From the NCBI RefSeq assembly GCF_024323335.1, contig NC_066584.1, forward strand, positions 233,880,994 to 233,944,993: DNA of 64,000 nucleotides. Reading direction: 5' to 3'. This document shows positions 36,001 to 44,934 of this stretch, piece after piece (within the stretch, counting starts at the first letter, position 1; each line of letters opens with the position of its first letter). The notes below the pieces were generated by a model, which did no database searches, was not told where the DNA came from, and worked only from the letters and a program-made list of their open reading frames with translations. A program made the position numbers and the translations under genes. The DNA comes from Lathyrus oleraceus. Taxonomy: Eukaryota; Streptophyta; Magnoliopsida; Fabales; Fabaceae.

Positions 36001-38368
36001 TGAGCATGAATTATTTGATGATTTTTGAAATTGATTATGTTTGGGTTTGAGCCAAGTCTTGCTGTTGACTTCCATGTGCCCTCATTTGCCATGCTTTGAC
36101 TTCTTTTACTTATGAAATGATGATGATGCATGATATGAACTTGAAACCAATTGGGTTTGCTTCTTAAATGTTTGAATTTGATTTTGATTGGATATGGCTT
36201 GCTGTTTTGACTTTCCCATTTATTTTTGACCCTAGGCTTGTCCTAGTGGTCCTGTGGCTTATAATTGAGTTCATGTTTCAGGTTAAGCTACAAGTGCTTC
36301 AAAGAAACTTTTGCAAGTTGATTGGGTTTATCTGTTTATCATGAGCTAACTTTTGTTTTGTAGGTGGCTTGACTCATATGATTTGGGTCTTGTGCTTTTG
36401 CACATTTTTCTGTTGATTTAACTGTTCATTCCTACTTCCTTTTGCTTAAACTTTTGAACTGTGTACTGATCTGTTTGACTATTTCAGGTACCATTAGTTG
36501 CTTAGAACTTGCTTTGCTTTGCTATTTAGCAATTTGCTTTGAGGTAATCCCTTTTTCTTCATGTAGTCTGGAAGACCTGGCCTGTTATTTGGCCAGGCAA
36601 CTGTCTGAAGTCCTCCTTAAGAGGCAATGTTTGTGTATGTTTAGTTTGTCCTTGTACATATGAGAAGTCCTCCTAAGTGAAGAGGCAATTGGCAGAACCC
36701 AAGGGATAAGCAACCTATCCCCTGCTAGTCTGTGTGTCACTCACATTGCTCACACTACCTGTGTTGATGCATAGTGGGTAAAAGCCCAAGATCTATAGAG
36801 TCACTTGTGGATAGAGTTCCTCCATTCTGAACTCCCACACCTTCTGATATTCAAATGCTCTCCCTGGCCAGGGATAAGAGCAATGAGGCACACCCCTCAT
36901 CTCCTTTCATCTGCTTCACCTTGGCTCTCAATGTCAAGGTTAAGAGCATCATCACCCATTTCCAGAGGTTTGTTTGTTGAGGTTGATATGACCCCTCGAC
37001 TAAAACCTAACCCTTGTGTGAGCCCCTTGTGTGTATATAGTGTGTGCTACCTGTGCTTGTATGTTTGTTTGACTTGCTTCCTGTGCAAGTTAGGTTTAGT
37101 TTAGACTAATCCTTGTTTGCTTTCGCCCTCGTTGCGATCCTTTCTCTCGCCCTCGTTGCGATCGAGCCTTTTCCTTTCTCTCGCCCTCGTTGCGATCGAG
37201 ACTTTCCCTTTCTCTTGCCCTAGTTGCAATCGAGACCTTTGTCCCTCCGTAGCCGAACTACGGCAACTCTGATTCTCATGTTCAGATGAGATACGTAGGC
37301 ACGAGATGCGATGTCTTGTCGAGTTTGACTAACAACTAACAACTAATCCTTGTTTGCTTTCGCCCTCGTTGCGATTCTTTTCTCTCGCCCTCGTTGCGAT
37401 TGAGACCTCCCCTTTCTCTTGCCCTAGTTGCAATCGAGACCCTTGCTTCCTGTGCAAGTTAGGTTTGGTGTGGCTTGCTTCCTGTGCAAGTCATGATTAG
37501 GATAGGCTTGCTTCCTGTGCAAGTTAGCTAGAAACCTTAACTTAGGGACGACTTTGCATGACAACATCTAGGATCGAGTCGTAGTCTCCCTAGTGTTGTG
37601 TCTCCCTCTGTTATCTGGTTAGGCTAGATCCTTTGTCCCTGCGTAGGGGAACTACATCGCCCTGATCTTCATACCAGATGAAGTATGTAGGCAGGAGATT
37701 GAGTTGATCTCTCCGGGCGCCCTTTTTCTTTTTCACCCTTTGTGTCTTAACCACCCTTGTGTGTGTTCTGGTTGGAGTCCGACATAAGTCCAGCGATTGG
37801 CAGTTGGTTTCCTGTGTGCGTTTAGGTTCGGATGCTGACATAAGTCCAGTGATTGGCATTCAGGCTCCACGTTTGCCTATGTTGTTTCGTTTTGTTTGTG
37901 TGCGTGTCATCTGAGCTACGAATGCTCTGATTCTCCTTCGTCCAAAGGAGATACGTATGCATAGGATGCGATATCCTAGCGAGCATGTGTCGTTTCCCCA
38001 GTCCGAACTACTTCGACTCTGATGTCTATGCCTGATAGACTAAGTAGGCCCAGGATACGATATCCTGCCGAGTCAGTTTCAGTCAGTTTCTTGTGTCTCT
38101 TTCAGCCAGTGTGTGTGAGTTTGAGCAGTGTTTTAGCAACCAATTTCCTTTCTATTGTGCGTGGATCCCGTCGAGTACGACGGATGCGTAGGGGTGCTAA
38201 TACCTTCCCTTCGCATAACCGACTCCCGAACCCATTCTCTTTGGTCGCGAGACCATGTTCTTTCCTAGGTTTACTTCGAGCGTTTCCTTTCCCTCTTTTG
38301 GGATAAATAACGCACGGTGGCGGCTCTGTTGTTCTTGTTTTCCCGCCGGTTTTTCGCGTAATGCGACA
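33094..38368 (+). repeat. Ogre-C 5' LTR (5,275 bp)
   Basis: It starts TGTAGCACCTCAAATTTGC and ends TTCGCGTAATGCGACA. The likely promoter TATATATA is at 34116-34123. The U5-side 37120-37440 holds tandem CTCGCCCTCGTTGCGATCGAG units. CTTGCTTCCTGTGCAAGTTAG recurs four times (near 37074, 37442, 37477 and 37508). Four degenerate modules of about 75 bp lie between 37246 and 38075. All ORFs inside recur in the other LTR, and no known family is recognisable. Confidence 0.94.
34116..34123 (+). promoter_or_regulatory. TATA box of the Ogre-C 5' LTR
   Basis: TATATATA lies about 1.02 kb into the LTR and is identical in the 3' LTR at 45957-45964. A pyrimidine/AC-rich stretch with AACCCTAGAGC follows about 25 bp downstream, a plausible start region. 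Confidence 0.6.
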
Positions 38369-38370
38369 GC

Positions 38371-38388
38371 TGGCGACTCTGCTGGGGA
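38371..38388 (+). other. Ogre-C primer-binding site
   Basis: TGGCGACTCTGCTGGGGA follows the LTR end after two bases (GC). It is intact and identical to the Ogre-B site, consistent with a recently active template. Confidence 0.92.
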
Positions 38389-39540
38389 ACTAGAGAAGTT
38401 GACCTATGCTGGTCCATCTTCCCTGAGCGAGTCTCTCCTAGCGCTCTCTAGGTTAGGGTTTTGGTTGCTTTGTGTTGTGTTTATTTATTGCATTCATTAT
38501 TTGTTCATTTCATTTATTGATTGCATTGATTGTGTGCATTAATGTTTGCATTCATATTCATTATTCATTCTGCCTGGCTGGTTGTCTGTTTTTCTTTGTG
38601 GGGTGGGAGTCAGTTGAGGTAAAAGGTCCAATACCCGAACTCGAGTGCACTCTAGGATAGGAGAATGGCATAGTCTTGTTGACTGGTGTGGAGTATTCCT
38701 TAGCCAGTTGACTTGCGAGACCATTCACTTGGTGGAGGTCATGTTGAACTAATAATGTCACACAAGTTATTTGTGGTTAGGCATTATTCTTTCAATCATG
38801 TGCCGCAGAAGCCAAGGACCTTAGTTTACCAAACCCATCTTGGCCTATTTTTTAGGACCGTAGTGCGGAGGTCGTTCAGATGTCAGTTCTGATACGATTG
38901 TTACGCGATACTACACTCATAAGAGTTTCTCTTGAGAATATTCTTGGAATACGAGTATTCGTTCCTCCGATAATATTCGAGAGATGGAACGATGATTATG
39001 GGAACCTCTGATAGAACATGTCTGGCAGGTTTAAACCCTAGTACACTCCCTTTGGGTGGTTCTTAACCGAGACTCCATGCTCGTGACTCTCAACAAACCC
39101 ATGATTCGTGGTTGAGTCGTTCAAACATTGTTAATATCAATGGATCCCGGATCAGGGGTAAAACCTAAAATCCACCAAAGCGGCTGGTTGATATTAAGGA
39201 TGTTTGAGCTGGTTCATGTACCGTTAATATCAATGGAACTTGGGTGTCGATAAGGTGAAAACCTAAATCCACCAAAATGGATGATTGATATTAGGGATAC
39301 AATGAGCTTTCCCACGACCTTTGTTTGGCGTGCTTTGCTTGATCCTTGAGTGTGTTTGTTGCATTCATGCATTCATGCATTCATCTGCATCCATATCATC
39401 AGAAAAAAAGAAAATTTTCAAGGAACTCAAAGGAGTTTATCTGCAAAAAATTTCAAAACATGAAAAAACCGGAAAAAATTTTCACCTGATATATCTGATG
39501 AGATATTCTCATATATGATCAAAATGCTAAATATTTCAAA
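38389..39540 (+). other. Ogre-C leader
   Basis: Untranslated leader without ORF1. It includes a duplicated hairpin unit at 39131-39294 and an ATGCATTCATGCATTC microrepeat near 39365. Cis-acting packaging signals would be expected to survive here, because the element still moved recently. Confidence 0.55.
39131..39294 (+). repeat. Duplicated stem-loop unit in the Ogre-C leader
   Basis: Two direct copies lie 93 bp apart, each starting TTAATATCAATGGA and closing with TTGATATTA. In copy one the ends (39131-39140 and 39188-39197) are perfect 10-bp inverted repeats; copy two (39224-39233 and 39285-39294) pairs at nine of ten. The interiors share AACCTAAATCCACCAAA. This could form two similar stem-loops in the RNA. 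Confidence 0.75.
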
Positions 39541-40026
39541 GTTTGCAAATAAAACCCTCGAGTTCCTTTGAAATAAAAACAAGCATATGCATAAACACTT
39601 CATGCATCATTTGCATCAGCGGGTGTTTGTTCCGGTCTCCCGTCCTGTGGTCTGACCCTGCGATCTTCATTTATTTTGAAGACGCACTTTGCCGGTATTA
39701 TACCAGAGCCGACTCTGCCAGATTGATGGATCATCCTGAGCAAGAGAATTGTGAACTCGAGGGAGATTTTGCCAGACTTAGTGCTGTTGATGGATTTATT
39801 CCTGGTTAACCAATCCCGGGCTGGCATTGGCTACTGTTCTGGGGCACTTAAGGAGCAAGGTTTGTTTGCAAGTGGAGGATTCATCCATGACGATCAACCT
39901 GAAGAAGAGGATGCTGCTATCTTGGAAGAGGACGCAGAGGACTTGAACAATTTCATCATTCCTGGTGGTGTCTGTCACAATTGGGTCACTGTGGGCGTTC
40001 CTACAGTTGTTCATAAGTCAGAGTAA
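39541..40026 (+). pseudogene. Ogre-C remnant of the gag-pro C-terminus
   Basis: Only the far end of ORF2 remains. A frame from about 39751 contains GIGYCSGALKEQG, an acidic segment (EEEDAAILEEDAEDL), IIPGGVCHNW and VVHKSE, then TAA at 40024-40026. It occupies the position of the Ogre-B gag-pro end, just before the ORF2-ORF3 gap. Capsid, zinc finger and protease are absent. It is unlikely to make a functional product. Confidence 0.6.
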
Positions 40027-40300
40027 CAATCACTTTGTTTAAAAACCCTTCTCCCATGCCAAAAGGAGAAGTGATGACATTGTTGGCAACATTTTGTGCA
40101 ATGATATTTTCATTCAAATAAATTCATGTTAAACATTTGTTTTTCCTTTTGTTTTCCCTTTTCGCTTTTTGCATGAAATTGGTGATCACAAAAAAACCTT
40201 AAAAAAAAAAAAAAAAAAAAAAATAAAAGCAATCTTTTCATCTGCATAACGATTGTCTTGTTTGATTTTCAAAAAGCTTTTCATATCAAAATCATTATGC
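40027..40300 (+). other. Ogre-C ORF2-ORF3 gap, probable intron remnant
   Basis: T-rich sequence with an acceptor-like CATTATGCAG ending near 40301. A run of about 23 A residues lies near 40201-40223. No coding sequence is recognisable. It matches the position of the Ogre intron. Confidence 0.5.
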
Positions 40301-40301
40301 A

Positions 40302-40938
40302 GGTTGTTTCTTAAACCCATTGAACATAGTGATCGGACGTCATCTCCCAATTTTGAATTCCCTGTATTCGAAGCGGAAGAAGATGATGTTGAAGGGATTC
40401 CTGACGAGATTTCCCGACTTCTTGAGCGAGAAAAGAAGATCACACTCAGCTGCATCTCGAGAATCAGCAGAACAGCCAACTGGGGCATTATCAAAAAAAA
40501 AAGAAAAAAAAGAAAAAAAGAAAAAAGAAAGAGGAGGGTGCAAAATCAAAAGAAATCAAAAGAAAGCAAAATCAAAAGCAAAATCAAAAGAAAAAAAAAC
40601 AAAAGAAAGATAGCACCCTCAAAGTCCCAAGTTGACTAATGCTGAATTCGACGGAAAGAACGAAAAGATCAACTGCCATGTGTCATGGTCAAGTTATATC
40701 AGCAGAGAGTGAAGAAAGCATTCGATAAGAAGATCAAGCCTCGTGTGTTCCGAGGGACCTTGTGCTCAAGAAAGTCTTGTCTTTCGTGCCCGATTCCAGG
40801 GGCAAGTGAACTCCAAGCTATGAAAGTCCATGTGTTGACAAGAGAGCCTCTTCAGGCAATGTTTCGACACTTACAACAATGGATGGAGAAGTTCACTCGT
40901 CCTGTGAATTCCAGATGCAGTCAAGAAATACTTCGCCT
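40302..40938 (+). pseudogene. Ogre-C pol remnant: start of ORF3 joined to the integrase C-terminus
   Basis: The first part, 40318-40440, encodes FEFPVFEAEEDD and DEISRLLEREKK, the linker that precedes RT in Ogre-B. Bases 40485-40620 are an A/G-only low-complexity tract (KKKRKKRKKEK-like). Homology resumes at 40685 with LYQQRVKKAFDKKIKPRVFR, followed in shifted frames by LVLKKVLSF, RGKWTPSYE and LTTMDGE, i.e. the last about 85 residues of integrase. The whole of RT, both RNase H domains and the integrase catalytic core have been deleted. The purine tract may mark the deletion joint. Confidence 0.8.
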
Positions 40939-41735
40939 AAAAACAAAACAAAAAAGCAAAAGCTCGATAAGTCGAACACCCCAAAGGGCGACTTAGGCAA
41001 AAAGGAGCGTCTCGGTGGATTGAAAACCCGAAAGGGCGATCCAGGCAAAAGTTAGAGACATTGAAAAAAAAGAGAGAATTCACATCCTGCTAGATTGAGC
41101 ACCTCACACTGGGGCAATCTAGGCAAAAATTAGGGATTTGGCAAGTAACTGCATCTTGACAAGACTGTGCTCTATATCTGTCATCCGTCAGGGATTCTCG
41201 ATTCGTCGTCGACTGAAGCTTTGAATACATCGAAAATTCAGAATGGTAGAGGAAAGGTCATTATGTTCAATGTAGCCCTCTCCAATATATATCATCGATT
41301 TCAAACTTGTACAGATCCATGGAGTCTCGCCCTTTGCAGACTACCATTCCATTACATCTATTTGAGCTTTTACCCAATTATTTGCACTCTTATTTGTTTC
41401 AACTCAACAAACGTTTTGCATGTTTTAATTGATAAAGTATCATTGTTTTCAAAATAAACAAATTTTTCACAAAATTGTTCTTAAACAAAGTGAACATTCA
41501 CAATGATGGAAGAATACTTAGGAGACCCACAGTGCTCTCCCGGGGGTGGTATGATTACCAACAGGTAAGACAATTGTTCGTATCTCGAGCATGACTGTAT
41601 CTTTGTCCTGCAGAACCTCGTATGGTCTCTCCTCAGTGAAGTTGCCCGATGCAGTGTCGTTTGAAGTTATTCATCTTCATGTTCCCGGCAGTACAGATTC
41701 TTCCTCCAAATCCCTGTTAGCTCTATTATGGGGCA

Positions 41736-42420
41736 TCCCCAGTAGAGTGCTGTTTCAGCCCTATCGTGGGGCATCCCCAGCAAGTTTGCTGTTTCGGACA
41801 TTATTGTGGGGCAGCTCCCCTAGCAGAGTGTTTACTGAAGACTTCAACTTTCGCCTCTCCAGCAGAGCAGTCTTCATCTCCCCCCAGCATGGGTGCTTTT
41901 CTTGGAAGATTCAGTATTTGGAGGATCGACATCCCCGTAATCCGGCATTCCCTCAGATAGATCCCCCAGTGGAGTTGTTCGCGTAAGGAGCTTTATCAAT
42001 GCTTTTGTATTTCTCATCAGAGATCTGGTTGCTTCTCGGTATCTCAGATTTTCATCACGAGTTGTTGTGGCGCATACGCCTGTATGTTGAACTCTGTTCT
42101 CCGGTTGTGACTGACGATCCCTCCGGAAGCCTCCGGTGGCCTTCCTCCCTGCAGGATAAATGTTCCCTGATATCCCAGTCCCCAGTGGATTTTCTTTGCT
42201 CTCTGGTGGCTTTGGTTTTCTCTCCGGACGGTTGATTCCCGGACCTGCGTGTTGAGCATGTCTGTTTGTCAGCATTCATCATACATTCATCATGCATAAT
42301 GCATACATACATAATCATAGCATTTGGATACTCATGTTGCAGCTGTCGCCGGGTATCTGTTGATTGTTACCTCCTGCTATTTGTTGATACAGATCTCTCC
42401 AGTAGATTTTCCCCTAGCAG
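41736..42420 (+). repeat. Degenerate repeats carrying primer-site complements
   Basis: Units contain TCCCCAGCAGAGT-like cores: 41736-41748 (12 of 13 matching), 41774-41782, 41817-41829 (one inserted base), 41857-41867 and two near 42395-42418. Further isolated copies lie at 43171-43183, 44126-44139 (13 of 14) and 44403-44415. The core is the complement of the element's own primer site. Confidence 0.75.
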
Positions 42421-43316
42421 ATGTGGGTGTGTCTGATCTCTCCATGTAGAGCCAACCCCTTAAGCAGAAAGTGTCTATCCTTTCCTGCCATTTCCCCACT
42501 GAGATACATCCTCGTGGATGACGGTTATTTCCGTTCCCTCCCTACACGGGATGGGTTCTCCCTATTGAGTTCTTTCCTCATTAGGATGAGTCTTGTTTCA
42601 GTCTGCCTTTTTGGATCGATCCTAAATTGGCTACCCGTTGACTGTCTCTTGTGCTTCCCTGGGGCATAAATGAATAGTCGCTCACTAACCGGCACTCGTT
42701 CATTTCATCCTCAGCGGAATTTGTGGCCTCTACCTACAAACCGGTAGTTGTAAGTCCTATCTTTGTGGTTTTCTACCCACTAGCTGGTAGTTGTAAAATC
42801 CCACTTTCATCCCCTTGTTGGAGTTAACCCTTTGTGCTCATCCCGATGATGACTGGTTACTTTTCCGTGGTTTTCTGCCTACAAACAGGTAGATGTAATC
42901 CCCTCTTTGCAGTTATCAGTATCCGCTTTGCGGTATTGATATTCTTTCCCCTTTGGATACTTGCTCCGAGTTAGCAACTTTATCCTCTTTTGATTGGTCA
43001 TCTTTTGCATACCTAGTCCTGGTGCCCTGATGCCTTTCTTTTCGGTCGATTATTCATTTAACAACCTACAACCCGGTTATGGATAATCTTCCATGCGAGG
43101 TTATTATCTACGTTTTGACGGCTATAGATAATATATCTCATGCACTCTTTGGTCAATCTTTCGATTGTTATCTCCAGCAGAGTAAGATTCGTATTCCTTG
43201 TGGAATCGAATGTCCATCCTTTAACAAGACTGCTTTTCTAGCCCTCTTCAGGATGTTGAGTGTTTTGGAACACAAACCAATTCACGCTTTGGCACTCAAG
43301 CCATTTTTCCGGTTTT

Positions 43317-43820
43317 CAGACCGAAGAAGTTTCCGACGATCAGGTCGATGTACTTATGTTTTTTTCGGTATTCAGACCGAAGAAGTTTCCGACGATCAGG
43401 TCTATGTACTTATGTTTTTTCCGGTATTCAGACCGAAGAAGTTTCCGACGATCAGGTCGATGTACTTATGTTTTTTCCGGTATTCAGACCGAAGAAGTTT
43501 CCGACGATCAGGTCGATGTACTTATGTTTTTTCCGGTATTCAGACCGAAGGAGTTTCCGACGATCAGGTCGATGTACTCATGGCACTCAGGCCAATTTTC
43601 CGGTATTCAGACCGAAGGAGTTTCCGGCGATCAGGTCGATGTACTCATGGCACTCAGGCCGATTTTCCGGTATTCAGACCGAAGGAGTTTCCGACGATCA
43701 GGTCGATGTACTCATGGCACTCAGGCCGATTTTCCGGTATTCAGACCGAAGGAGTTTCCGACGATCAGGTCGATGTACTCATGGCACTCAGGCCAATTTT
43801 CCGGTATTCAGACCGAAGTG
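43317..43820 (+). repeat. Period-switching tandem array: 56-bp then 67-bp units
   Basis: CAGACCGAAG recurs at 43317, 43373, 43429, 43485 and 43541 (56-bp steps), then at 43608, 43675, 43742 and 43809 (67-bp steps). The change coincides with replacement of TTATGTTTTTT by CATGGCACTCAGGCC in the linker; the core CGACGATCAGGTCGATGTACT is shared. Unit similarity is very high. All three forward frames are open because the period is not a multiple of three and the unit lacks stops; they are not genes. Confidence 0.95.
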
Positions 43821-43879
43821 GCGTTCAGGCCAATTTCCGATTTTCAAATCGAAGAAGTATTCCTCCTCTCCGTTGGTGT

Positions 43880-44810
43880 CGGTAAACGCTATTGCTTCGG
43901 TGTCGGTAAACATCGAGTCTCACCCAGTCATCGGTAAATGTCTGGTCATTTTTTGGTGTCGGTAAACGCCATTGCTTCGGTGTCGGTAAACATCGAGTCT
44001 CACCCAGTCATCGGTAAATGTCTGGTCATTTTTTTGGTGTCGGTAAACGCCATTGCTTCGGTGTCGGTAAACATCGAGTCTTTCCTTCAGTCATCGGTAA
44101 ATGTATGATAATCCCCCAAAAAAAATCCCCAGTAGAGTCATCGGTAAATGTCCTACCTGGTTTTCAGTGGCAAATATTTGTTTGTCTCTTCCCAATAAAT
44201 TCCTCATTCCCAGTCATCGGTAAATGTCTGGTCATTCTTTTTGATGTCGGTAAACATCATCTTTCGATGTCGGTAAACATCGAGTCTCATCCCAGTCATC
44301 GGTAAATGTCTGGTCATTCTTTGTTCTCTTGTTAATAAAATCAAAATCCCCAGAAGTCGTCGGTAAACGGTTTGTCTGGTATCACCACAAAGATTTTGTT
44401 CCTCCCCAAGCAGAGATGCCATCGGTAAATGGCCCAGTTTTCTTCGATATCGGTAAATATCGAATTCCCAATTGCAGCAGCCATCGGTAAATGGCCTTGA
44501 TATCGGTAAATATCAGGTTTGCTTTGAAGCCACCATCGGTAAATGACCTTGCTTCCTCTCTACATCAATCTGTTTCCCAGCAGCCATCGGTAAATGGTCT
44601 TGCTGAAGTTGATATCGGTAAATATCAAGTTTTAACCATCGGTAAATGGTTTCTCTTTTCAGAAGTTTGTTTTCCCAGCAACCATCGGTAAATGGTCTTG
44701 CTGAAGTTGATATCGGTAAATATCAAGTTTCCAGTTTTCCAACCATCGGTAAATGGTTTTGCTTTTCTGAAATTGTCATGCGCTTGTCATCGGTAAATGA
44801 CGTGGTTCTT
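43880..44810 (+). repeat. CGGTAAA repeat field
   Basis: More than 30 copies of TCGGTAAA, mostly as CATCGGTAAATG or GTCGGTAAACRYC. They are often paired so that flanking bases form short palindromes (CATCGGTAAATG; GATATCGGTAAATATC). Two near-identical blocks near 43904-43960 and 43979-44035 begin GGTGTCGGTAAACATCGAGTC. It is degenerate and of mixed spacing. Confidence 0.88.
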
Positions 44811-44934
44811 TTGTATTATATCCAGTCGGTGCAAATTTCTACGGTTCTTTGGTATTCAATCCCTGTTTACCCTGAAAGTCTGACAGCCATTGCTATCATC
44901 CGTTCGGGTTCCCAGCTGATTGAATAGGGGCAGC

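Larger units (their letters stand above)
40939..44934 (+). other. Ogre-C 3' untranslated region with several repeat fields
   Basis: About 4 kb without genes. 40967-41130 has three units of AAAGGGCGACTTAGGCAAAA type. 41250-41700 has nothing recognisable. 41730-42430 carries CCCCAGYAGAGTG-type units. 42440-43160 has loose TACAAACAGGTAG-like phrases and no gene. 43317-43820 is the 56/67-bp tandem array. 43880-44810 is the CGGTAAA field. The purine tract TTGAATAGGGGCAGC (44920-44934) directly abuts the 3' LTR and matches that of Ogre-B. Confidence 0.8.

Noticed and set aside
38371..38388. A tRNA gene suggested by the tRNA-like sequence
   Set aside because: Only 18 nt complementary to a tRNA 3' end are present, directly after an LTR; it is a primer site.
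33815..38724. Several ORFs of 60-99 codons in the Ogre-C LTR, recurring near-identically at 45656-50146
   Set aside because: Duplication is due to the paired LTRs; no family resemblance, and they overlap promoter and repeat modules.
40253..40639. Lys/Arg-rich ORF resembling a nuclear-localisation protein
   Set aside because: The basic part is an A/G-only low-complexity tract in the deletion joint of Ogre-C.
43079..43965. Three overlapping long forward ORFs (up to 268 codons)
   Set aside because: They lie in the 56/67-bp tandem array; the unit has no stop and the period is not a multiple of three, so each frame cycles through the same peptides.
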